A DNA stretch of 39,004 nucleotides, taken from contig JAGRBZ010000025.1 of the NCBI GenBank assembly GCA_020433805.1, positions 1 through 39,004 on the forward strand, in the 5' to 3' direction. The translations under genes were made by a program, and so were the position numbers. Source of the stretch: Anaerolineae bacterium. GTDB lineage: Bacteria > Chloroflexota > Anaerolineae > 4572-78 > J111. The notes below the pieces were generated by a model. That model was not told the origin of the DNA, did no database searches, and saw nothing but the letters and a program-made list of their open reading frames with translations. This document shows positions 1 through 6,245 of this stretch, piece by piece; position 1 is the first letter of the stretch; each line of letters begins with the position of its first letter.

Positions 1-84
1 TATCACCAAAGTCACGCCAAAGGCTAAGGCTCCGTAATTAATTATCGCCGTCAGAAGAAAATCGGTGACGTTGATATCGGTCAC
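1..84 (-). CDS. DedA-family membrane protein, N-terminal fragment
   Basis: Only the first 28 codons are inside the window; the gene continues past the left edge. It starts with GTG, and its GTGA overlaps the TGA stop of the preceding gene, which implies translational coupling. The visible peptide (MTDINVTDFLLTAIIN followed by YGALAFGVTLVI) is hydrophobic and resembles the N-terminus of DedA/SNARE-associated membrane proteins, which often begin with an '..INYGALAL.. GALGVPLPG' stretch. DedA proteins are undecaprenyl-phosphate or lipid flippases/transporters in the cytoplasmic membrane. The family call rests on a short fragment and is an inference; another multi-pass membrane protein is possible. 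Confidence 0.5.
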   Translation of the reverse strand, partial: MTDINVTDFLLTAIINYGALAFGVTLVI

Positions 85-479
85 GGACCACCTCCGTCTG
101 TCGGCGGATGGTCAGCTTGGTAGAGACGAATTGCAGCTTTGACTGTCTCCACAATTGTGCCTTGCTCACCTGCCATCTGCTCGCGATTAAGATCTCGTAA
201 ACTCTTTTTTCCATTACCCTCAGCGGGAATACCGAGCTGCTCAAAAATAAATGTCTCGGGAACCTCGTAAGCTTTCGCTATGTAGGGAACGGTCATCCAG
301 CCCCGAATAGCCTCTACATCGGTTACGCCCGGTTCGAGACCGGTTTGCTGGATGCGAATGTACGATCGGGCGGCTCGTAGGCCAAAGAAACCTATTAACA
401 GCAGACCAACGACAAGAAGCCCTATAAAGATAAGCCGTTCGCCGGTAAAAACTTTGCGCGATGTTTTACTTTCAGTCAT
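81..479 (-). CDS. Small membrane-anchored protein with a helical 'WMT..' domain
   Basis: This encodes a 132-residue protein. The start is ATG at 479; the in-frame extension further upstream only re-reads the neighbouring gene in another frame. After a short basic N-terminus there is one membrane helix (about residues 15-34), then a soluble part with the pattern IRGWMTVPYIAKAYEVP...LGIP (about residues 58-85). From memory, similar short helical units occur fused or next to haem-binding and polyferredoxin membrane proteins, where they may dock a partner; this is not proven here. It lies 20 bp after the DUF4405-like gene and overlaps the DedA-like gene by 4 bp, so the three are probably one transcript. 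No enzymatic residues are recognisable. Confidence 0.7.
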   Translation of the reverse strand: MTESKTSRKVFTGERLIFIGLLVVGLLLIGFFGLRAARSYIRIQQTGLEPGVTDVEAIRGWMTVPYIAKAYEVPETFIFEQLGIPAEGNGKKSLRDLNREQMAGEQGTIVETVKAAIRLYQADHPPTDGGGP

Positions 480-499
480 AAAAATTTTCTTTGCTTTCT

Positions 500-1081
500 C
501 TAACCCACAGCATACTTTCTCGGCTTGTGGAGTACGGATTTTACCTGACGTCGGATGACACACGTTACCCAACGCCAATGGAACGCCAAATGAACTATCA
601 AAACAAGTATCAAACCCAATCCCGCCCAAAGATGTAAATCACGCCATGCGTGGCGGGTCAGGGTTAGAAAAAGCGTATTATAGAACGGATTACGCCCACC
701 TTGAAAACCCCCGCTCGGCAATACAAACGCTAAGAGCAGACCGGAAAAACTGACCAACGCGAAAACACTTAAGAGCAGTGCATCGAGCCAGAAGTTACAC
801 CGAGCTTGCTCGGCCACTTTGCCGAAGATACGAGTGGCTATACAGGTAATCCACGACCAATGGAGAATGATATGCACGGCCAGGCCGGCGAGCAGCCCGA
901 TTGCAATCCAGACGTGGATTGTAATCCAATCGTGATGAGTCAACCACAAAAAGGTGGATTCCTGATTACCGCGTCCACCGGGCACAACCTGCCACAGTAG
1001 CAGGCCAACAATGGCCGTCAGCATAAAAAGCCCAAAAAGAATTACATCGAGCCAAAAATTTACATTTGCCTTGTTTGTCAT
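500..1081 (-). CDS. Duplicated DUF4405-like haem-type membrane protein
   Basis: This is a 193-residue protein with four predicted membrane helices built from two homologous halves. Each half starts with NFWLD, continues with a helix ending in a Pro-Gly or Pro-Ser turn, and ends with a His-rich helix pair: H50, H56, H70, H74 in the first half and H144, H150, H164, H168 in the second, all exactly 94 residues apart. C80 and C174 (WITC/WVTC) keep the same offset. DUF4405 and related cytochrome-b-like proteins use such histidines to bind haem, so this is probably a transmembrane electron carrier. Its start lacks a strong Shine-Dalgarno. It sits at the head of the small-protein/DedA block and belongs to a redox locus with ApbE and a ferric-reductase-like protein. 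Confidence 0.75.
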   Translation of the reverse strand: MTNKANVNFWLDVILFGLFMLTAIVGLLLWQVVPGGRGNQESTFLWLTHHDWITIHVWIAIGLLAGLAVHIILHWSWITCIATRIFGKVAEQARCNFWLDALLLSVFALVSFSGLLLAFVLPSGGFQGGRNPFYNTLFLTLTRHAWRDLHLWAGLGLILVLIVHLAFHWRWVTCVIRRQVKSVLHKPRKYAVG

Positions 1082-1097
1082 GGTGATTTTCTTTATG

Positions 1098-1221
1098 ACT
1101 TACGCAGTTCAGAAATTCTTAACCACGAATTTCACGAATTTCACTGATTTTATCTTTTTAATTCGTGTAATTGGTGTAATTCGTGGTTAATTTTGAGACA
1201 AAGCGCTTCAACTGCGTAACT
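1098..1221. repeat. Palindromic repeat with TTACGCAGTT ends, carrying a nested foldback
   Basis: The left end ACTTACGCAGTT (1098-1109) is mirrored by AACTGCGTAACT (1210-1221), giving a 10-bp perfect terminal inverted repeat. A second element with the same ends lies at 27016-27139. The interior of this copy is a different palindrome (1119-1190). No open reading frame is inside, so it is a MITE-like or REP-like sequence. Confidence 0.7.
1119..1190. repeat. Foldback repeat TTAACCACGAATT, copy 1
   Basis: It begins TTAACCACGAATTTCACGAA and ends with TGTAATTCGTGGTTAA, so the two arms pair into a long imperfect hairpin. A second copy with the same arms is at 2239-2309. This copy lies inside the TTACGCAGTT element. 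Confidence 0.75.
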
Positions 1222-1242
1222 TCTATTTCTTACCTATTTTAC

Positions 1243-1286
1243 GACAGACAAAACCCTTTGGAGCGATGATTTCGCTCCAAAGGGTT
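1243..1286 (-). terminator. Rho-independent terminator of the Met/Gln/Gly-repeat gene
   Basis: AACCCTTTGGAGCGA (1252-1266) pairs perfectly with 1272-1286, giving a 15-bp stem with a 5-nt loop. Read on the minus strand, the stem is followed by TTTTGTCTGTC. It lies 38 bp after the stop of the gene at 1324-2169 and separates it from the DUF4405-like gene. Confidence 0.7.
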
Positions 1287-1323
1287 GCTGTTGTTTCTAA
1301 TTTTTATGTGTGGAAAAAATCAT

Positions 1324-2169
1324 CTATTGCCACCGGCTGCCGCTTTGGCGACCCATTTGTTGGCCGGTACCATCAGTGCTGTGGTCGCAGACACCATCGC
1401 CATCTTCATCGATAAAGTTGGGGCCTTGACCCTGACCGCTGTGGTCGCAGCTCGCGTTGCCGTTACCGTGACCGTGTCCCGATCCGTTCCCGTGTCCGGC
1501 TGTCCATTCGCTCTGCAACTGCTGGGTTACTTTGGCTCTCATCATAGCCAGATAGGAGTCGGCTTGCGCTTGCGTAATCTCTTCATTAGCAACTTTTTCG
1601 GCCAACTGCTCAACGCGAGGGGCTAAGAAGGCATCGACAACGGTATCAAGGGCAACGCCGTGTGCCTCAATAACCTCGGCCATCGTTTTACCTGATTGTA
1701 GTTCAGCCATCAGATCAGCTTGCTCCATACCGAGCTGCTCGGCCACGACCGTCAACATCGAGGCTTCCGGCGCACCTAATCCCAAACCATCGCCATTATT
1801 GCCCATACCCCGGCCCTGGCCTTGACCGCGCATCATTGCGCCACTCTGCATCATACCTTGACGCTGACCTTGGCCGCGCATCATCGTGCCCTCTTGCATC
1901 ATACCCTGGCCCTGACCTTGGCCGCGCATCATTCCACCGTTTTGCATCATCCCTTGGCCTTGACCTTGACCACGCATCATTGCGCCCTCTTGCATACCGG
2001 CGCGATTACCGCGACCCATACCAAGGCCGGTTTGGGCCACGATTTGATTAAGACCGAAACCGCTTCCATCTTCCGGCCCATAGGCCATCGCAACCGGAAC
2101 AATAAGGACAACGGCCAGAGCTACAACGACTGCACCAACAATAATAACGGCTAACATTTTACTATTCAC
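1324..2169 (-). CDS. Secreted Met/Gln/Gly-repeat protein, DUF2680-like
   Basis: This encodes a 281-residue exported protein. The start is GTG at 2169, because TAAGGAG lies 7 nt upstream of it; a longer in-frame extension has no ribosome site. Residues 5-30 form a membrane helix or signal anchor ending in VAMAYG. Next comes a block of four 16-residue units of type MMRGQGQGQGMMQxGx (residues 64-127). A helical domain follows (about 137-222, MLTVVAEQLGMEQADLMAEL... and ITQAQADSYLAMM), resembling DUF2680/YckD-like domains. The tail is rich in His and Gly and has two Cys and an EF-hand-like loop, DEDGDGVCD. Met/His-rich exported proteins often bind copper or silver, so metal binding is plausible but inferred. 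Its terminator is at 1243-1286, and three phased TTGTGAAG repeats lie upstream. Confidence 0.8.
   Translation of the reverse strand: MNSKMLAVIIVGAVVVALAVVLIVPVAMAYGPEDGSGFGLNQIVAQTGLGMGRGNRAGMQEGAMMRGQGQGQGMMQNGGMMRGQGQGQGMMQEGTMMRGQGQRQGMMQSGAMMRGQGQGRGMGNNGDGLGLGAPEASMLTVVAEQLGMEQADLMAELQSGKTMAEVIEAHGVALDTVVDAFLAPRVEQLAEKVANEEITQAQADSYLAMMRAKVTQQLQSEWTAGHGNGSGHGHGNGNASCDHSGQGQGPNFIDEDGDGVCDHSTDGTGQQMGRQSGSRWQ
1789..1980 (-). repeat. 48-bp coding tandem repeat (four units)
   Basis: Four 48-bp units encode MMRGQGQGQGMMQNGG and three variants. The units differ at several third codon positions, so the array is not a very recent duplication, but copy number may still vary between strains. Confidence 0.85.
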
Positions 2170-2238
2170 AATAAATCTCCTTATACAATGGGAGGCACTA
2201 GGTCCGCAAGATGGGATTGCGTACGAAGGGATAAAATC

Positions 2239-2309
2239 AACCACGAATTGCACGAATTTTCACCCATTTTATTATTCTATTCGTGTACATTTGTGTAATT
2301 CGTGGTTAA
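2239..2309. repeat. Foldback repeat TTAACCACGAATT, copy 2
   Basis: AACCACGAATTGCACGAATT at the left pairs with GTAATTCGTGGTTAA at the right. It has the same arms and nearly the same length as the copy at 1119-1190, but here without the outer TTACGCAGTT ends. It lies between the start of the Met-repeat gene and its candidate operator. Confidence 0.75.
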
Positions 2310-2356
2310 AACAGTTTCCCCATCGCATGGACCCAGTACTCAATGGGATTGTTTTT

Positions 2357-2407
2357 GTTTATTCGGAAAGATGATTGTTAACTCATCTTTATGGATTTAG
2401 AATAAAC
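2357..2407. repeat. Two-stage hairpin between ferric-reductase-like and Met-repeat genes
   Basis: An outer pair GTTTATTC (2357-2364) / GAATAAAC (2400-2407) encloses an inner pair AAAGATGA (2367-2374) / TCATCTTT (2383-2390). It has no T-run on the minus strand, so it is at best a weak terminator or an mRNA end structure for the gene ending at 2465. Confidence 0.45.
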
Positions 2408-2412
2408 AACCA

Positions 2413-2441
2413 TTGTGAAGAAGTTGTGAAGGTTTGTGAAG
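2413..2441. promoter_or_regulatory. Three phased TTGTGAAG direct repeats, candidate operator
   Basis: TTGTGAAG occurs at 2413-2420, 2424-2431 and 2434-2441, that is with 11- and 10-bp spacing on one face of the helix. Tandem half-sites of this spacing are typical for OmpR/PhoB-family regulators, and ResD of Bacillus is reported to prefer a TTTGTGAAT-like site. An OmpR-family regulator is encoded at 8251-8931. The assignment is an inference. Confidence 0.45.
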
Positions 2442-2464
2442 AAAGTTTCAGATTTCAAATCATA

Positions 2465-3280
2465 TCATAGGCGTGTCCTGGCGGGTGTACGGGCTTTGGT
2501 TTTCGATTTTGTCTTTAAGGTGAAGAGGCGATAGTAGGTGAGAAATAGTACTGTCGAGCCGGTAAACAGATAGACAAACTGCATCATCGCTGTATCGCTA
2601 TCGGTACCGGCCATAATGCCGTGCCCCAGAGCCAATGCATAGGCGAGAAACGAGATGTAGTGCATGGCGCGCCACACCTTTTGGCCAATGGTCTTGCGAA
2701 CATAAAAACTGATGGTAAGAGCCAGACACAGATAGAAGGCTATCGTCCCTACCCCCGTCCATAACGGCTCGTACGGCGCAGTAAACGGTATCGCCAGATG
2801 AAAAATGGTAAAGTCGAAATAGCTATCGCCCAACAGCACCAAACTATGCAGCACCATAAAGACGACGGATAAGATTGCCAGAAACTCATGGAGGCCGTAA
2901 ACCAATGGGGGTGCAACCCACCGAACTATTTTGGTGCTCATCACCAAACCCCACACCACAGACAGCCACAGCAATACATAAGCCACAATGCCTCCACTGC
3001 GGGCCATATACCAGTAGGCCGAGGTCTCACCCGTGAGCGGAAGCCCCATGACCTGAGCCTGATCGAAAAGGGTCGATTGCGCTCCGGCAGGTAGCCAGGC
3101 CATCAATTGGCTGCTGAGCATGGCTAAATAGCTTTGTGTTCCGGCAGCTTGATAATCGAGCCACAGCCACACCAGGGTTAGAGCGATAAAGCCACCGACA
3201 ATAACCCCCAAAGCGATAAAGAGAACGTCCAATACGGCTTTTCCGGATGATTGCGGTGAAGATTTTGAAAACGTAGTCAT
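2465..3280 (-). CDS. Ferric-reductase-like transmembrane haem protein
   Basis: This is an integral membrane protein of about 271 residues. AGGGAGA lies just before two adjacent ATG codons (3283 and 3280); the second gives the better spacing and is used here, though the first is also possible. It has about six membrane helices. Two histidine pairs, H131/H145 (LHEFL...VLHSL) and H207/H220 (MHYISF...LGHGIM), are spaced 14 and 13 residues apart, as in the b-haem-binding core of the ferric reductase-like domain (PF01794; NOX, FRE and YedZ/MsrQ relatives). No FAD- or NAD-binding domain is present, so electrons must come from or go to a partner. The neighbours are apbE, a Pro-rich anchored protein and a second haem-type membrane protein, which fits an electron route across the membrane. 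The C-terminus is strongly basic. Confidence 0.8.
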   Translation of the reverse strand: MTTFSKSSPQSSGKAVLDVLFIALGVIVGGFIALTLVWLWLDYQAAGTQSYLAMLSSQLMAWLPAGAQSTLFDQAQVMGLPLTGETSAYWYMARSGGIVAYVLLWLSVVWGLVMSTKIVRWVAPPLVYGLHEFLAILSVVFMVLHSLVLLGDSYFDFTIFHLAIPFTAPYEPLWTGVGTIAFYLCLALTISFYVRKTIGQKVWRAMHYISFLAYALALGHGIMAGTDSDTAMMQFVYLFTGSTVLFLTYYRLFTLKTKSKTKARTPARTRL

Positions 3281-3318
3281 CATATTCTCCCTAGACAGGT
3301 TTTTCATAAAGAGCAGAT

Positions 3319-3771
3319 TTAGGAGCCACGACTGCGCCGCGAACTCGATGAAGATGAAGCCGGAGCCGGGGGTGGCGCCGGCGGTGGCGTGGGAATGTCC
3401 GGCAGTGGCGCTAAGGTAGGCAGCGGGGCCAGCGTTGGCAGGGGGGCGATGTCGATGGTAGGCGGTACAAACGTATCCTCCGTCAGAGAGGATGCCGGCA
3501 ACCGGGTATTGAACATAGTCGATGTCGGGAGCAGGGTGGGAATGGGCGGCGCATCAGATAAGGGAATAATCGTAGGCCAGGATGTAGGTGAGGCTGTCGG
3601 CGATGGCGATGGGGTTGCGGTCGGTTCTACTTCGGCCTGGGCGGTTGCTATGTCAAACCGACTAATGACATTCCAGCCGCCGACAAAGCCGGCCAGGCTT
3701 AACGCAGCCAGGGTAATACGCGCGCGTTGGGTTAATTTACTGCGTTTGGGTTTGGAAATCATGGTTGTCAT
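3319..3771 (-). CDS. Membrane-anchored Thr/Pro/Ser-rich protein
   Basis: This encodes a 150-residue protein of unknown function. The start is ATG at 3771, preceded by GGAGAAACTT, and lies inside the 3' end of apbE (35-bp overlap), which implies coupled translation. A basic N-terminus is followed by one membrane helix (about residues 20-37) and then a low-complexity extracytoplasmic stretch: repeated TP/SP pairs, several PLPTLAP-type motifs, PPPAPPPAPA and a final Ser run with SRRSRGS. It has no Cys or His cluster and no FMN-binding motif of the Asp-x-x-(Ser/Thr)-Gly-Ala-Thr type, so it does not look like an ApbE substrate. A wall-spanning spacer or scaffold for the neighbouring ferric-reductase-like protein is a guess. 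Confidence 0.7.
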   Translation of the reverse strand: MTTMISKPKRSKLTQRARITLAALSLAGFVGGWNVISRFDIATAQAEVEPTATPSPSPTASPTSWPTIIPLSDAPPIPTLLPTSTMFNTRLPASSLTEDTFVPPTIDIAPLPTLAPLPTLAPLPDIPTPPPAPPPAPASSSSSSRRSRGS

Positions 3772-4771
3772 AAGTTTCTCCAATTCGCTTCGATATGTAG
3801 TAATGAAAGCCATCGGTTTGAACGATGGTCGAGTCGGCGGCAAAAATGAACCCTTCGATACCCGGTAGATGCTGCAAAAAATTCAAGCCTTGCTCAACGC
3901 CCAAGACGAGCGCCGCTTTGGCATAGACTTCGGCCATAACCGTTCGATCAGCAATGACCGAGACCGAAAGCGCGTCGGTTTGAGCCGGCTGGCCGGTGCG
4001 GGGATCGATCAGGTGGTGCATTGTCTGTCCATCGCGCTGCCAGCGCCGTTTGGTGATGGTCGAGGTTGCCAGCGCCCGATGATGGAGATCGACGTTGGCG
4101 ATAATCTGCTCCGGGTCAAGCGGGTGGCTAATGTCGATGGGCCAGCCCCGGCTGCCGGGGGGTGAACTGTAGGCAAACAGGTCGCCACCGGCGTTGATGA
4201 GGAACGGGCCAACCCCTTGCAAGGCATCCGCAGCCCGATCAACGGTCCAGCCCTTGCCCATGCCGCCTAAATCCAGCCGTAACCCCGTTGGTTTAGCAAT
4301 TTTCCGCCTGGCCCGATGAACCGTGACGGAGCGAAAGGTATAGGCCGGCCTGCGATGTTTGCTTGTTTGATGTTCGGTCACTTTCCGTTCAGGCAATTGG
4401 GTTAACGGGCTACGGTTGTCGATTGTTTCGAAACTGCGGTCGTAGCCCGCTTGTTCCAACGCACTCAGCGTAGTGGGGTCATACACACCACCGGTAGCAG
4501 CAGCCGCCCACAAAGCGACCTCAACCGCATCGATGAGGGTAGGGCTGGCAGCAAATATCGGCTGCCGGCAGGCGTTCAGTTGCGAGAGTTCGCTCGACGG
4601 ATTAAAGCGAGACAGCCGCCGCTCAAAGCTGGTAAAGAGCCGCTCTACATCGAGCAGAAGTTCGTGGTGGTTGGGCTGGCTTGAGAACAGCTCAACCGCC
4701 ACCTCGGTGTTCATCGCCCGGAAGTCGTGCCGGGTCCAGCGCCAGGTCGCCGGCGCAATGGTGCTAGTCAT
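3737..4771 (-). CDS. apbE: FAD:protein FMN transferase (ApbE family)
   Basis: ApbE enzymes transfer FMN from FAD to a Thr or Ser of extracytoplasmic flavoproteins, with Mg2+. This 344-residue protein shows the family landmarks in order: FRAMNTEVAVEL near the N-terminus, FERRLSRFNPSSELSQLN, YDPTTLSALEQAGYDRSF, LDLGGMGKGWTVDRAADAL, FLINAGGDLFAY, HHLIDPRTGQPAQTDALSVSV, and near the end MAEVYAKAALVLG, where the more usual Asp is Glu. The start is ATG at 4771, overlapping the TAG stop of the coiled-coil gene (ATGACTAG). A 50-residue Met/Thr-rich upstream extension is only an out-of-frame reading of that gene's Asp/His tail. No N-terminal signal peptide is evident with this start. No flavinylation target is visible nearby, so its substrate is unknown. 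Confidence 0.9.
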   Translation of the reverse strand: MTSTIAPATWRWTRHDFRAMNTEVAVELFSSQPNHHELLLDVERLFTSFERRLSRFNPSSELSQLNACRQPIFAASPTLIDAVEVALWAAAATGGVYDPTTLSALEQAGYDRSFETIDNRSPLTQLPERKVTEHQTSKHRRPAYTFRSVTVHRARRKIAKPTGLRLDLGGMGKGWTVDRAADALQGVGPFLINAGGDLFAYSSPPGSRGWPIDISHPLDPEQIIANVDLHHRALATSTITKRRWQRDGQTMHHLIDPRTGQPAQTDALSVSVIADRTVMAEVYAKAALVLGVEQGLNFLQHLPGIEGFIFAADSTIVQTDGFHYYISKRIGETYDNHDFQTQTQ

Positions 4772-5417
4772 CATCTTCATCTTCGTGGTCATCGTCGTGG
4801 TCCTCGTGCTCTTCGTGATCGCCATCATCATCGTCATCGTCGTGCTCTTCATAGTGGTTATTGTAACTATCGCCGCCATCATTAACGGGAACAGGTGCCG
4901 CCTGAGCCTGCTGTTGAGCAATCTCGTTGTAAGCGGCGTCTAACTGGTTCGTGACCTCACTTAATCGGGTTTGCAGTTCGCTCTCGGTCTGCTGCAATAC
5001 CGTCATTTCGGTTTGGTAACCGCTGTCATTCGTTTGGATCGATTGCTGTAGTGAGGCGGCATAGTCCTGTAATGATTGAATGTTGGCTGTGGTTTGTTCG
5101 ATCTGAGCCTGGACATCGACAAGCTGCTGCTGTAACTCGGCGATTTGGGGCTGTGATTGCTGATCTAATGTATTGATAGCCGCTTGCCGCTCATCAATTT
5201 GCGCCTGCCAGGTTGCTTCGTAAGCCTGGGCCGTAGCCTCGGCCTGGACAGCGAAATCCGGAGTCTTCGTCACAATCTGCTGCTCCTTAACCTCAACCGG
5301 GCTGGCCTGTTCCGCTTCGGCCGGTTGCGTTACAGCCGCTATTGCCGCCACAAAAATGGTAATTCCAACAATCGTCGTTAAAATCGCAGCGATAAATAAA
5401 GCAATGTTTCGTTTCAT
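4764..5417 (-). CDS. Membrane-anchored coiled-coil protein with Asp/His tail
   Basis: This encodes a 217-residue protein. The start is well marked by AAGGAG 7-8 nt before the ATG. It has one N-terminal membrane helix (residues 5-28), a Glu/Gln-rich helical region with heptad-like spacing (about 55-170), and a C-terminal tail (about 180-217) made almost entirely of Asp, Glu and His, such as EEHDDDDDDGDHEEHEDH. Such tails bind divalent metals weakly (Ca, Zn, Ni, Fe); a metal buffer or surface sensor outside the membrane is plausible but inferred. It has the same layout as the upstream coiled-coil protein, so the two may be paralogues or partners. Its stop overlaps the apbE start by 8 bp. I do not recognise a named family. 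Confidence 0.8.
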   Translation of the reverse strand: MKRNIALFIAAILTTIVGITIFVAAIAAVTQPAEAEQASPVEVKEQQIVTKTPDFAVQAEATAQAYEATWQAQIDERQAAINTLDQQSQPQIAELQQQLVDVQAQIEQTTANIQSLQDYAASLQQSIQTNDSGYQTEMTVLQQTESELQTRLSEVTNQLDAAYNEIAQQQAQAAPVPVNDGGDSYNNHYEEHDDDDDDGDHEEHEDHDDDHEDEDDD

Positions 5418-5432
5418 GGGTCTACTCCTTTT

Positions 5433-5461
5433 TAGAATAGAGAATAGAGAATAGAGAATGA
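5433..5461. repeat. Short 7-bp tandem repeat (AGAATAG)
   Basis: AGAATAG is repeated three times, followed by a diverged unit, between the two coiled-coil genes and just upstream of the ribosome site of the second. Such simple repeats can change length by slippage and could alter the leader. Confidence 0.7.
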
Positions 5462-5526
5462 AGAATTTTCACAGTTAAGTAAGAGAGCAAGTACTCAGAT
5501 AATTTTTAATAACAATCTCCCAATCC

Positions 5527-6036
5527 TCAACGCCCTAATCTGGCGTTGGCTTCGGCCAAACGCGCCTGGGCATCGGCGATAGCCTGTTGAATTTCGGTAA
5601 AACGTGTGGCGTACACGGTCTGAGCTTTGGTCAGTTCGTCTTGATAGGTAGCGACGCGACTGTCATGCAGCGTTTGCAATTCATGTGTCTGCTGGCTCAG
5701 AGTCTCGGCTTGGGCCTGTAGTTGGCTCAGTTGATTTTGCGCGGTAGCAAGCTGGCTGCTCATGTCCTGAATTTGATGGTGATAGATAGACTGTCGCTCT
5801 TGCAACGTTTGGTCCAGATCGGCAATCTGCGTTTGATACAGCGTCTCACGCCCGGTCAATTCGGTCTTGAGGCGATTCGGCTCAAACGATGCCGGAAGAG
5901 ACGGCACCGGGAGTGGCTCTGGTATACTTTCAGCCGCAGCCGGTTCGGCTTCGGTAGGCAAAAAACTAAAGACACCCACAGTAACTATAACAAACATGGT
6001 CAGCCCAACGGCTAAGATCGTACCTAGATATTTCAT
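5527..6036 (-). CDS. Membrane-anchored coiled-coil protein
   Basis: This encodes a 169-residue protein. The start is ATG at 6036, preceded by AAGGAGCACGTTG. It has one membrane helix (residues 4-26), a short Pro/Ala/Glu linker, then about 120 residues of Gln/Glu/Ala/Leu-rich helix with heptad character (for example LQERQSIYHHQIQDMSSQLA and AIADAQARLAEANARLGR). It has no Cys and no metal tail. It is the first gene after the repeat-rich gap and shares an upstream quasi-palindrome with the response-regulator gene, so it may head the regulated operon. Its layout matches the next gene (4764-5417), and the two could form a mixed coiled coil. Function unknown. Confidence 0.75.
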   Translation of the reverse strand: MKYLGTILAVGLTMFVIVTVGVFSFLPTEAEPAAAESIPEPLPVPSLPASFEPNRLKTELTGRETLYQTQIADLDQTLQERQSIYHHQIQDMSSQLATAQNQLSQLQAQAETLSQQTHELQTLHDSRVATYQDELTKAQTVYATRFTEIQQAIADAQARLAEANARLGR

Positions 6037-6122
6037 CAACGTGCTCCTTATTGGGTAACTTGCGTAGTAGCGTTATCTTTATCCAGCATAAGAGGTGGCC
6101 ATGAAAAAGCAGTGAACGGTTG

Positions 6123-6140
6123 ATGATAATTTTTTCATAA
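6123..6140. promoter_or_regulatory. Quasi-palindrome upstream of first coiled-coil gene
   Basis: ATGATAATTTTTTCATAA matches 15 of 18 positions of ATGAAAAAATTTTCATAA at 9007-9024, in front of the response-regulator gene. Both have ATGA...TTCAT dyad symmetry. It lies 87-104 bp upstream of the start at 6036. A shared binding site for the locus regulator is an inference. Confidence 0.4.
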
Positions 6141-6170
6141 TACCTTGAGTTCAATAATTAAAGCCGTGAA

Positions 6171-6202
6171 TGTCATTTCGGAGCCGGAGGCGGAGAAATC
6201 CC
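6171..6202 (+). repeat. GTCATTTCG...GGAGAAATCCC repeat, copy 1
   Basis: GTCATTTCG, about ten variable bases, then CGGAGAAATCCC. The reverse complement of the same pattern is at 6512-6541, so the two copies face each other across the foldback element. Confidence 0.65.
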
Positions 6203-6245
6203 TCAGACATTTCAAGACAGGAGGTGTTTGCCGGGAAAAAATGAA

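Noticed and set aside
1789-1980. Plus-strand Thr/His-rich frames across the Met-repeat array
   Set aside because: They are antisense shadows of the 48-bp coding repeat; the minus frame has signal anchor, ribosome site and terminator.
4772-4921. 50-residue Met/Thr-rich N-terminal extension of ApbE
   Set aside because: It is an out-of-frame reading of the Asp/His-tail codons of the preceding gene; ATG at 4771 overlaps that gene's stop and gives the family-typical N-terminus.
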